Below are positions 9,350 to 17,695 of a stretch of 64,000 nucleotides of DNA, piece by piece. Below the pieces are notes generated by a model that saw only the letters and a list, made by a program, of their open reading frames with translations, was not told where the DNA came from and ran no database searches. Source of the stretch: Candidatus Poseidoniaceae archaeon. GTDB lineage: Archaea; Thermoplasmatota; Poseidoniia; Poseidoniales; Poseidoniaceae. Made by a program: the position numbers and the translations under genes. The DNA lies in the NCBI GenBank assembly GCA_938030705.1, contig CALHIR010000003.1, positions 1 to 64,000 on the forward strand. The letters are read 5' to 3'. Numbering within the stretch: position 1 is the stretch's first letter; each line of letters begins with the position of its first letter.

Positions 9350-10510
9350 ATGGACAACCTACCGAAGACCTGGGATGACTGGATTGAGAACTTCAAAACC
9401 TGGCAAGATAACGTCGGTTACGACCGAGAATGGATGGGCGATTTTGACCTGTCCATCCAGTTTGACTGGGAGCGAGCAGGCGACGTAATTGAGTTCGGCG
9501 ATTACGCCGGCCGCACCAAGTGGGAACGTTCCCTCCAAGTCCCCCAACAAAGCATGCGCGATGCTTTGGTCAGCATGATCACCGTGCAAGGCGACACCGA
9601 ATTCGCTTCCGTGGAGCAACAACGACACCTCCTCGCCACCGCCCCTACCGATTACGACCGCTACGCTGCAGCCCGCATCATGGCTGAAGAACAGCGGCAC
9701 GGCTGGCAGATGGCCTACCTTCTCATGACGTACTTTGGCCAGCAAGGGCGACGTGAGGCGCAAAAACTTCTCGAGCGCAACGCTCAGGACGGTGACCGAC
9801 TGCTCGGCGCTTTCAACCGCCCCATGCCACACTGGCTGGACTTCTTTTGCTACACCATGTTCGTTGACCGAGACGGCAAATTCCAACTGGGCATGCTCTC
9901 CACCTCGGCCTTCAAGCCTCTCGCAGCCAGCATGGGCCCCATGCTCAAGGAGGAATCCTTCCACTTGGGCACCGGCTCAAACGGACTACGCCGTATCATC
10001 AAGGCCGGCGTGATTCCCTTGGACATGCTCCAGCGTTACATCAACAAGTGGGTTTCCACCGCCCACGACCTGTTTGGCGTGGATGGATCTTCCTCGGCAC
10101 ACTGGGCTTATGTCTGGGGCATTAAAGGACGATGGGACGAACGCAAAAAACTCGAAGCCGGCCACGAAGTGTCCAAGGAAACCCTCAACGAAGAAGCTCG
10201 CCAGCACTACCACGAGGAAATCGTCGCCGAAGTGCGCAAGTTGTGTGGCTACCTCCCCGAGGGCGCTGCCGACTTGTACGTGCCTCACGAGAATTTCCAT
10301 CGAGAGATTGGCCACTTCAAGCGCCAACGATACACCGTTGAAGGCACCTTGTTCGAAGGCTCAGACGACGAATGGACGACCTACATCGCCGAGCACCTCC
10401 CGACGGCGCAAGATGAGGAAGATCTGAAAGAACTCTTCAAGCAGCAATGGGTGGCTGAAAAGCCAATGACGGCCCGCCAAATCGCCTCCGGCATCGGTGC
10501 CAGCGTTTGA
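9350..10510 (+). CDS. BoxB/PaaA-like di-iron CoA-thioester oxygenase (ferritin-like)
   Basis: Two ExxH signatures (MAEEQRHGWQM, LKEESFHLGTGSNG) and RLLGAFNRPMPHWLDFFCYTMFVDRDGKFQLGMLSTSAFKPLA resembling BoxB. Confidence 0.8.
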   Translation: MDNLPKTWDDWIENFKTWQDNVGYDREWMGDFDLSIQFDWERAGDVIEFGDYAGRTKWERSLQVPQQSMRDALVSMITVQGDTEFASVEQQRHLLATAPTDYDRYAAARIMAEEQRHGWQMAYLLMTYFGQQGRREAQKLLERNAQDGDRLLGAFNRPMPHWLDFFCYTMFVDRDGKFQLGMLSTSAFKPLAASMGPMLKEESFHLGTGSNGLRRIIKAGVIPLDMLQRYINKWVSTAHDLFGVDGSSSAHWAYVWGIKGRWDERKKLEAGHEVSKETLNEEARQHYHEEIVAEVRKLCGYLPEGAADLYVPHENFHREIGHFKRQRYTVEGTLFEGSDDEWTTYIAEHLPTAQDEEDLKELFKQQWVAEKPMTARQIASGIGASV

Positions 10511-10526
10511 TTGCGAGGTGGACTGT

Positions 10527-11063
10527 ATGATCCCCGTCGCCCTCTACGGCGTTGACGCCGAGATGTGTGAACGTTTTTTTGAAGACCTGCCTGGTTTGGT
10601 GACCGACGCTTACGAAGACCGTTCTTACATCGAATCACTTTACGCCGTGCAGGCTGAACAGTCGATTGAACACATCAGCATCGCCGACCAGTGGGCTGAC
10701 CGCACCCCCTTCGCTTGGCCAGAGGACATCGTGAACGAAGTTGAGATGGTGCTTCGAACCACCAACTACCCCGATGTCTCCTTGCTTGAGCACCTGATGA
10801 CCCTCGACGGTGTTGACGCCCAACGTATTTCGGAATGGATGCACTTCTCTACCAACCTCTTCCCCATCTATTCTGAAAAAGCGTGCCAAGCGCTCCAAAA
10901 AATGGGTCTCGATACACCCTACAGACCAGATGACATCGCCAGTTATGGTCTGTATGTCAACAGAATTGAAGGACTCAAGCTCCACGCCCCAGCAGCAGGA
11001 CTACCGGAAATCGGGCTCCCCCGAACCCGCATGCTGCAGTTGGGTTTGGAGCGATTTGAATGA
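10527..11063 (+). CDS. Uncharacterised protein, likely co-transcribed with the di-iron oxygenase
   Basis: 178 aa from ATG 10527, 16 nt after oxygenase stop; no family recognised. Confidence 0.7.
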   Translation: MIPVALYGVDAEMCERFFEDLPGLVTDAYEDRSYIESLYAVQAEQSIEHISIADQWADRTPFAWPEDIVNEVEMVLRTTNYPDVSLLEHLMTLDGVDAQRISEWMHFSTNLFPIYSEKACQALQKMGLDTPYRPDDIASYGLYVNRIEGLKLHAPAAGLPEIGLPRTRMLQLGLERFE

Positions 11064-11983
11064 ACAACTTCAGCGTTCATGCCAAACTGGTGCTCGTAGC
11101 GGCCATCTGGGGCCTTGGCTGGCCTGCGGGCCGCGTCGTCGCCACGGAGTTGCCCCCCATCGGATCGGCCTGGATTCGGTACGTGATGGTGGTGGCCATG
11201 TTTCTGGCCTACCTCAAGTGGTCCCGGCAGTGGGTTCTCCCCTCCAGAACTCAATGGAAGCAGGTGGCCTTAATCGGCCTGTTTTCGACGTTCATGTACC
11301 AGTCCTTGTTCATGTACGGCATGGGCTACACCGCTGCAGGGGATGCATCATTGATGATCACGTTCAATCCACTGTTCACCGCTTTTCTCGCCGTCTTCTT
11401 CCTGGATGAGCGATTAACATGGCGCCTGCTGACAGGACTCGGGCTCGCCGCGACGGGTGTCGCCGTGCTCTTTCTGGCCTCACCAAACACCGAGATCCCA
11501 GAGATTGAGCGATGGATTGGGAACGCTTTCATCGCAGGGGCGGCTTTGGCCTGGGCGGGCTCAACCATTGTCATGAAACGCGTGATGACGCAAACGCCCG
11601 ATGATGCAACCTCCCCGTTGAGCCCCCTTCACCTTACCGTGTGGTCGTCCGTGGTCGGTCTGCTCATCCTTTCTCCATGGGCTGGTATCGAAGCCTTGGA
11701 CGCCGAGTGGACCATGCCGACGGCTGAGGCCTGGCTTGGGATTGTATTCTTGGCCGTATTTTCCACCGTCTTGTCCTACGTTTGGTTCGCAGAAGGCATT
11801 CGAATCATCGGTGCGGGGCCTGCTGCGTTTTACGTCTATCTTGTCCCGCCCTTTGGCATACTTGGGGGGTGGCTTCTGTTGGGTGAACAACTCGGACCCT
11901 CCTTGATGGTGGCGTTCTCCTTGATCGTTGGCGGTGTGGTATTGGCGCAGTCAAAACAGAAAGGCACCGGACAAGCATCATGA
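11060..11983 (+). CDS. EamA/DMT-family transporter
   Basis: ~10 hydrophobic helices; start overlaps upstream stop. Confidence 0.85.
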   Translation: MNNFSVHAKLVLVAAIWGLGWPAGRVVATELPPIGSAWIRYVMVVAMFLAYLKWSRQWVLPSRTQWKQVALIGLFSTFMYQSLFMYGMGYTAAGDASLMITFNPLFTAFLAVFFLDERLTWRLLTGLGLAATGVAVLFLASPNTEIPEIERWIGNAFIAGAALAWAGSTIVMKRVMTQTPDDATSPLSPLHLTVWSSVVGLLILSPWAGIEALDAEWTMPTAEAWLGIVFLAVFSTVLSYVWFAEGIRIIGAGPAAFYVYLVPPFGILGGWLLLGEQLGPSLMVAFSLIVGGVVLAQSKQKGTGQAS

Positions 11984-12005
11984 AGGGGAGGCTGCTCCTC
12001 TAACC

Positions 12006-12896
12006 ATGGCCATTGAACGCGTAGCCGTGATTGGGGCAGGTACCATGGGCGCAGGTATTGCTCAAGTGTGCGCTCAAGCCGGATGGCAAACCAATCTTTA
12101 CGACGCCTTCCCAGAGGGGCTCGAGCGTGGCATGGAACGTATTGCGGCGTTTTGGGAGAAAGGCATTGCTCGTGGAAAAACCACGCCCAAACAACGGGAC
12201 GAGTGGTCTGCGAACTTGACAGCTGTCGCCGATATGTCCATCGCCGTTGGCGAGGCAGATTTGGTGATTGAAGCCGTTCCTGAACTTCCAGACCTCAAAC
12301 ACCGCATCTTTGCTCAATTGGACGAACTCGCCCCCGAACACGCTATCCTTGGAACCAACACCTCATCGCTTTCCATCGCCGATATCGCAGGTGCTACAAA
12401 CAATCCCGAGCGCGTGATTGGCATGCATTTCTTCAATCCCGTCCCCATCATGAAATTGCTCGAGCTGGTGCGCCACGACCGCACCTCCGACGCCACGGTG
12501 GCCATCGCCGAGGCGGCCGGCGAGGCGATGGGGAAAACCACCATCCTCGTGAAAGACGTCCCTGGATTCGCGACCAGCCGCCTGGGTGTCGTGTTGGGGA
12601 ACGAAGCCATTCGGATGCTCGCTGACGGTGTAGCGAGTGCCAAAGACATTGACACCGCGATGGTCCTTGGCTACAAGCACCCGATGGGACCACTGGCGTT
12701 GACCGACCTCGTGGGTTTGGATGTACGCCGAGATATTTTGTTGAATCTTCAACGCTCGTTCGACGACGACGCTTACGCACCTCATCCGCTCCTGGAGCAC
12801 CTCGTGGCGGAAGGACGACTTGGAAAGAAGTCGGGGAAGGGCATTTACGACTGGACCACCGGGCAGGCCGAGGAAACGGACCTCGGCGAGTATTAA
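12006..12896 (+). CDS. 3-hydroxyacyl-CoA (3-hydroxybutyryl-CoA) dehydrogenase
   Basis: MAIERVAVIGAGTMGAGIAQVCAQAGW, GTNTSSLSI, GMHFFNPVPIMKLLELV, GYKHPMGPLALTDLVGLD. Confidence 0.92.
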   Translation: MAIERVAVIGAGTMGAGIAQVCAQAGWQTNLYDAFPEGLERGMERIAAFWEKGIARGKTTPKQRDEWSANLTAVADMSIAVGEADLVIEAVPELPDLKHRIFAQLDELAPEHAILGTNTSSLSIADIAGATNNPERVIGMHFFNPVPIMKLLELVRHDRTSDATVAIAEAAGEAMGKTTILVKDVPGFATSRLGVVLGNEAIRMLADGVASAKDIDTAMVLGYKHPMGPLALTDLVGLDVRRDILLNLQRSFDDDAYAPHPLLEHLVAEGRLGKKSGKGIYDWTTGQAEETDLGEY

Positions 12897-12932
12897 GCCA
12901 AACATCAAGTAGAGCCATTGAGATTGGGGCCC

Positions 12933-13808
12933 ATGAGCCAGCCGAACATGACCCCTTGGGGCGCCATCGTTGATGCCGTCGAAAACCAAGCAGACGTACC
13001 CAGTTCACCCGGCGCATCACAGGCCGAGATCTCTGGGCCATCGCCGGCCATGATGCAACAGATTACCCCCCAAATGGTGGAAGCCGGCTACCAACCGGGC
13101 ATGCATAGCCAGAGCGTTGTGGTTGCCGAGAAAAAAGGACCAAAGGTTCCCATGATCATCGCGGCCATCTTCCTCGTAGTCGGCATTCTAGGCCTCGCAA
13201 TAGGCGGTATTGCAGGCGCCGCCTTGGAAGAAACGCTGGAGGGCATTGAAACAGGACCTTACACCGTTGATCATGTGCCTGAGGAAGCACTCATTCATAC
13301 CGACGACGATGATGCAGGTGAAATGGGATCCTACTTGCTGATTTCTGGCGACCCAAAGATCGATGAAAACAACAACGGCGTCCCTGATGTCTGCGATGCT
13401 TTGGGTCCACTGAGCATCACCGATGCTGACGGCGACGATATCAGTGAGCGTGTGGCCACCATTGATTGCGCAAAAGATTGGGATTACTTCGACATCGAAG
13501 ACCACGTTGTGGTTGGCGTCATCTGCAACACCCTCGAAGATCAAGATCATGGAACCAAGGCCCGCAACGAATGTGAAAAAGGAGAAGAAATCTTTGTCTC
13601 AAACAGCAACAATGTTTCGATGAAGGTCGTGGATTTGGACGCCATGTTCATTCCCATCATGGAGGAGATCATAGGAGAAGGTGCGCTGATGGGCGCCTCC
13701 TTTATCGCAGGTTGCTGTTCAATTTGTGGCGGGCTTATCGCCCTCATTGTCGGCCTCACGCGATTTGGCGGCAACAAGGAGCCAGCCGTCCACTACCAGA
13801 TTCGCTGA
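12933..13808 (+). CDS. Membrane-anchored protein of unknown function
   Basis: Hydrophobic helix MIIAAIFLVVGILGLAIGGIAGAAL and C-terminal glycine/cysteine-rich helix; DPKIDENNNGVPDVCD motif. Confidence 0.7.
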   Translation: MSQPNMTPWGAIVDAVENQADVPSSPGASQAEISGPSPAMMQQITPQMVEAGYQPGMHSQSVVVAEKKGPKVPMIIAAIFLVVGILGLAIGGIAGAALEETLEGIETGPYTVDHVPEEALIHTDDDDAGEMGSYLLISGDPKIDENNNGVPDVCDALGPLSITDADGDDISERVATIDCAKDWDYFDIEDHVVVGVICNTLEDQDHGTKARNECEKGEEIFVSNSNNVSMKVVDLDAMFIPIMEEIIGEGALMGASFIAGCCSICGGLIALIVGLTRFGGNKEPAVHYQIR

Positions 13809-13809
13809 T

Positions 13810-14589
13810 TTAATCGAACGACGGTTGTCGCTTCTCAAGGAAGGCAGCTACACCTTCTTTGAAGGCCTCGGTGGTGCCAGCCGCTTCAATGAGCGTTCGC
13901 TCGTGGTCAAGGTGGGTTGAGAAATCGTTGTCCGTTTGCACGTGCAAAAGGTGCTTGGTCGCTTCCTTGGTGTGGGCCCCCCATGAGGACCAAACGGTGG
14001 CCAAGGCGATGGCGGTCTCCATCAGCGAATCAGGTTCAACAATGACGTCGATGGCCCCGTACTCATGGGCTTCACGGCCCGACCACACTTCGTTCTGCAT
14101 GAAAAAGCGACGAGCGCGTTGCTCGCCAACAAGACGAGGAAGAAGCCAAGTGGTTCCACCGTCCGGTGAAAGGCCCATGCCTGCGTAGGACGCCGCCATT
14201 CGGGCGTCGTTGGTGCCAACGCGAGCATCACAGGCGAGAGCGAGGCCGAGACCGCCCCCCGCCGACACACCGTTGAGGGCAGCCACCACTATCGTTGACG
14301 ACGTTCGCATGCGCTGAAGCAGAGGGTGAAGCACACCGGTCAGATTGCGAATCAACTCTGGTGCTGAATTTGATTCAATCGAATCTTGGAAGGCGTTGAT
14401 GTCGGCTCCAGCCGAGAAGAAGCGCCCGTCACCTGTCAGTACGATGGCCTTGGTTTGAGCATCTTTGAGACCGTCATCAATGGCCTGGGCAATCATCGGC
14501 AAAAACGCCATGGAAAACGATTGGGTTGAAGCCTGACCCGCCATTTTGATGAGACGAATGTGGTCGTGTTGCTCGATCTCAACCGCCAT
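13810..14589 (-). CDS. Enoyl-CoA hydratase/isomerase (PaaG-like)
   Basis: GDGRFFSAGADINAF, LNGVSAGGGLGLALACDARVGT, GLSPDGGTTWLLPRLVG. Confidence 0.88.
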   Translation of the reverse strand: MAVEIEQHDHIRLIKMAGQASTQSFSMAFLPMIAQAIDDGLKDAQTKAIVLTGDGRFFSAGADINAFQDSIESNSAPELIRNLTGVLHPLLQRMRTSSTIVVAALNGVSAGGGLGLALACDARVGTNDARMAASYAGMGLSPDGGTTWLLPRLVGEQRARRFFMQNEVWSGREAHEYGAIDVIVEPDSLMETAIALATVWSSWGAHTKEATKHLLHVQTDNDFSTHLDHERTLIEAAGTTEAFKEGVAAFLEKRQPSFD

Positions 14590-14598
14590 GCCCCCACC

Positions 14599-16035
14599 TC
14601 ACAATTTGACGTTGACGTTCTTTACCTTCGTGTAGAACCGAAGGGCGTCTTGGCTTTGCTCCACGCCGATGCCGGAGTGCTTCCAACCGGTGAAGGCCGT
14701 TTGCGGGAAGGTGATGGGGTACTCGTTGATGGAAACCATACCGCACTCCAAATCCCGTGCCATCTTATGGGCCCGGCTCAAATCATTGGTCCACACACCG
14801 TTGAGGAGACCAAAGGGTGTATCGTTGGCCAGCTCAAGTGCCTCTTCGTCAGAAGAAAAGGAAGTAACGGCGAGCACGGGTCCAAAGAGTTCGTCTTGGA
14901 ACAAGAGGTGGGACCTGTCCACACCGGTAACCACGGTTGCTTCCATGAAGGCACCGTCCCGGTCCAAGGGTTTCCCACCGAGAGCCAAGCTTCCGCCTTC
15001 GGCGAGACCGGCTTCCAACTTCTCGAGCACCTCCGCTCGATGGCGCTCGTGAACCAAACTGCCCATACGAACACCTTCCTCCATTCCTGGGCCCACGGGC
15101 CACTTCGAAACTTCAGCACAAACGGCCTCAACCAAATCATCGTGAACATCCTCATGCACCAACAATCGGGAACCTGCCCAACACATTTGTCCGGCGTTCA
15201 TGAAGATACCAAAACAGATGGCTTTGGCGGCATACCGCAAATTCGCATCGGGGAAGACGATGTTAGCGCCTTTCCCTCCAAGTTCAAGCGTGACGGGCGT
15301 CAACTGTTCGCTGGCCTTGGCCATGACCGTTTTTCCGGTCGGCACACCGCCCGTGAGGACGACACCGTCAACACTAGCATGGCCGGCCAAAGCGTCACCC
15401 GCCAAGGCCCCCGAGCCGGTCAATACTTGCAAAACGCCTGCTGGAAGGCCTGTCTCCGCTTCATCAATGGCCTTGCCCCATGCAAGCAAGGAGAGCGGGG
15501 TCCATGAAGCGGGCTTGGCGATGACCGTGCAGCCAGCAGCCAGGGCTGGAGCAATCGAACGCAAGGCCAGTTGCAGCGGGAAGTTCCACGGAACGATGTG
15601 AGCGGTGACGCCCAAGGGTTGACGAAGGGTGTAGTTCAAGCGAGGACCAGGCACTGGAATGGTGCTGCCTTCGATTTTATCGGATAGACCGGCGAAATAT
15701 TCCAACGTCCAGGCACCGTAGCGGATTTCAGAAAGCGCTTCACGGAAGGTTTTGCCATTATTTGAGGATTCAATCACGGCCAACTCCTTGGCCTTGGCGT
15801 AGGTGACGGCCGCCATTTTGTTGAGAATACGACCCCGTTGAGCAGGGTCCATGGCTTTCCAATCGGCGTTGTTCAACGCTTCACGAGAAGCCTCTACGCA
15901 CCGGTTGACGTCCCCAACCGTCGCCTTCGGCACCGTTCCCATCACCTCGCCTGTTGCGGGATTGAGTACGTCGCTGGTTTCTCCGTTCTCTGCAGCGCAC
16001 CATTCACCGGCAATCCACATCTGTTCTTCGGCCAT
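14599..16035 (-). CDS. NAD(P)-dependent aldehyde dehydrogenase
   Basis: VPWNFPLQL, TLELGGKGANIVFPDA, NAGQMCWAGSRLLV; start ATG 16035. Confidence 0.92.
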   Translation of the reverse strand: MAEEQMWIAGEWCAAENGETSDVLNPATGEVMGTVPKATVGDVNRCVEASREALNNADWKAMDPAQRGRILNKMAAVTYAKAKELAVIESSNNGKTFREALSEIRYGAWTLEYFAGLSDKIEGSTIPVPGPRLNYTLRQPLGVTAHIVPWNFPLQLALRSIAPALAAGCTVIAKPASWTPLSLLAWGKAIDEAETGLPAGVLQVLTGSGALAGDALAGHASVDGVVLTGGVPTGKTVMAKASEQLTPVTLELGGKGANIVFPDANLRYAAKAICFGIFMNAGQMCWAGSRLLVHEDVHDDLVEAVCAEVSKWPVGPGMEEGVRMGSLVHERHRAEVLEKLEAGLAEGGSLALGGKPLDRDGAFMEATVVTGVDRSHLLFQDELFGPVLAVTSFSSDEEALELANDTPFGLLNGVWTNDLSRAHKMARDLECGMVSINEYPITFPQTAFTGWKHSGIGVEQSQDALRFYTKVKNVNVKL

Positions 16036-16127
16036 GAAACTTCCAAGCCAACACGCTTCAAAGGGGCATCGGTGGAAGCCTCCGCCTTCAAACCTCAACC
16101 CGTCTGACCTTGGGCGGCAGAACCCTC

Positions 16128-16817
16128 ATGTGCCCGAGCGCTTTGGTGCTTCTCATGACCACGAGGGTGGGGATGGCGCAGCGTACCGCCCAAACCCTCT
16201 CTACGCGTCCGCCCCGTCTGCTCATCATCGCTGGTTCAACCGGTGTTGGGAAATCAACCGCAGCCGTGGGCGTCGCCCAACGAGCCGGGTTCACTCGCGT
16301 GATGTCAACCGACGCCATCCGCGAAATCATGCGAGCGACGGACACTGACCACGAACATGCAGCCCTCCATCGTTCCTCGTTCTCCAAAGGAAGCAGCGGG
16401 GAGCCGGTTCTCGATTGGAACGAAACATGCCTCGCCGTAGAGGCTGGTGTTTCGGCGACGTTGGAACGAGCCCGCCGTGAAGGCATTGACCTGTTGTTAG
16501 AAGGCGTTCACATCGTCCCAAGCGCTCGTCTCCTCAAGGCGTGGGAGGATGCAGGGGGCGTCGCCCTGGGCGTGGTCATGGTCGTCGATGAGGAGCGGGC
16601 CCACCAAGCGATGCTCAAATCACGAGATGCCCATTCCTACAGGAGATCGGACCGATACCTCGCAAATTTTGAGCGAATTCGTGCCATTCAAAGCGGTTTG
16701 ATCGAGCGAGCGAAAATCGCCAATTGGCCCGTTGTCGACCCGACACGTGTTGACAGCGATGTCGAGCGAATCTTCACCCTGCTCAATAGAGCCCTGCACC
16801 AACATCACGAGGATTGA
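16128..16817 (+). CDS. 2-phosphoglycerate kinase-like P-loop kinase
   Basis: LLIIAGSTGVGKSTAAVGVAQRAGFTRVMSTDAIREIMR ... LLLEGVHIVPS; start uncertain (16110 possible). Confidence 0.7.
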   Translation: MCPSALVLLMTTRVGMAQRTAQTLSTRPPRLLIIAGSTGVGKSTAAVGVAQRAGFTRVMSTDAIREIMRATDTDHEHAALHRSSFSKGSSGEPVLDWNETCLAVEAGVSATLERARREGIDLLLEGVHIVPSARLLKAWEDAGGVALGVVMVVDEERAHQAMLKSRDAHSYRRSDRYLANFERIRAIQSGLIERAKIANWPVVDPTRVDSDVERIFTLLNRALHQHHED

Positions 16818-17251
16818 ACATCCAAGGTGAAATTCACGTCGTAATTGAGCATCGCTTCGCCGTCTGAGACACCAAGTTCTGCGGCGACGGCGATGGTGCT
16901 GGCGTCCACCCGAGTCAACACCATGTTGGTCAGCTTGATTTCAACGCCCCGAAGTTCACCGTGATGGAGCAGGTCGTCGTGGACCGTATCAAAACTCAAT
17001 TCAGCGGCTTCCATTGGCTCCAGGCCACCGCCCACCCACAAATCCATGCGTGATTGGGTCAGCGGCTGAATGCTCTCCAACACCTGATTGGTGGTATCGA
17101 TGACATCGTCCGAAGCGGCTTCATGAGGCAGGGTAAGTCCAGCGACCTTCACGCCAAAAATGGCCATTGACAACAACGACATGAGTAACACCACGCCGGT
17201 CGCAAGAAGCATCTGACCGGCTTGCGATTCACGCAGATTGGTGCTTTGCAT
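16805..17251 (-). CDS. Archaeal pilin/archaellin-like protein
   Basis: N-term SQAGQMLLATGVVLLMSLLSMAIFG resembles class III signal peptide. Confidence 0.55.
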   Translation of the reverse strand: MQSTNLRESQAGQMLLATGVVLLMSLLSMAIFGVKVAGLTLPHEAASDDVIDTTNQVLESIQPLTQSRMDLWVGGGLEPMEAAELSFDTVHDDLLHHGELRGVEIKLTNMVLTRVDASTIAVAAELGVSDGEAMLNYDVNFTLDVQSS

Positions 17252-17691
17252 CAGGCGCCACCTCCGCGGGCCCAGACATCAAGGGTGACCGTCCACACAT
17301 AGGGACCGATGACGACGAGATGGTGGACGGCGACCGTACCGCTTGACGGCGAGCCCACGGTTCCGTGGGGTGTGGCGACCGAACTGTCCTTTGCCAGCCA
17401 GCAATTGGCTTCCTTCCCCGGGGCGACGGCGGATTGAAGCAATTCGCAAGCCTCTTCGCGGTGGTCATCCTCCAGCAATTCCTCAAGACGGCTATCGCCT
17501 TCGATTTCAGCCTCAAGACCAAGACCGTACCGAATGGCATCATCACCGGCCATCTCCAACGAAGAATCAAGCGCAACGGAAGGGGAGTCTGGGACATGGA
17601 CCCGAATCAGGAACGTGGCCGACATAAAGAACAGCCAGAACAGCGTTAGCATCTCCAAAATATGGATTTGCGCCTCTTCGTCTTGACGCAT
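17251..17691 (-). CDS. Pilin-like small membrane-anchored protein
   Basis: MRQDEEAQIHILEMLTLFWLFFMSATFLIRV; stop adjoins next gene in pilus cluster. Confidence 0.5.
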   Translation of the reverse strand: MRQDEEAQIHILEMLTLFWLFFMSATFLIRVHVPDSPSVALDSSLEMAGDDAIRYGLGLEAEIEGDSRLEELLEDDHREEACELLQSAVAPGKEANCWLAKDSSVATPHGTVGSPSSGTVAVHHLVVIGPYVWTVTLDVWARGGGA

Positions 17692-17695
17692 GTCT

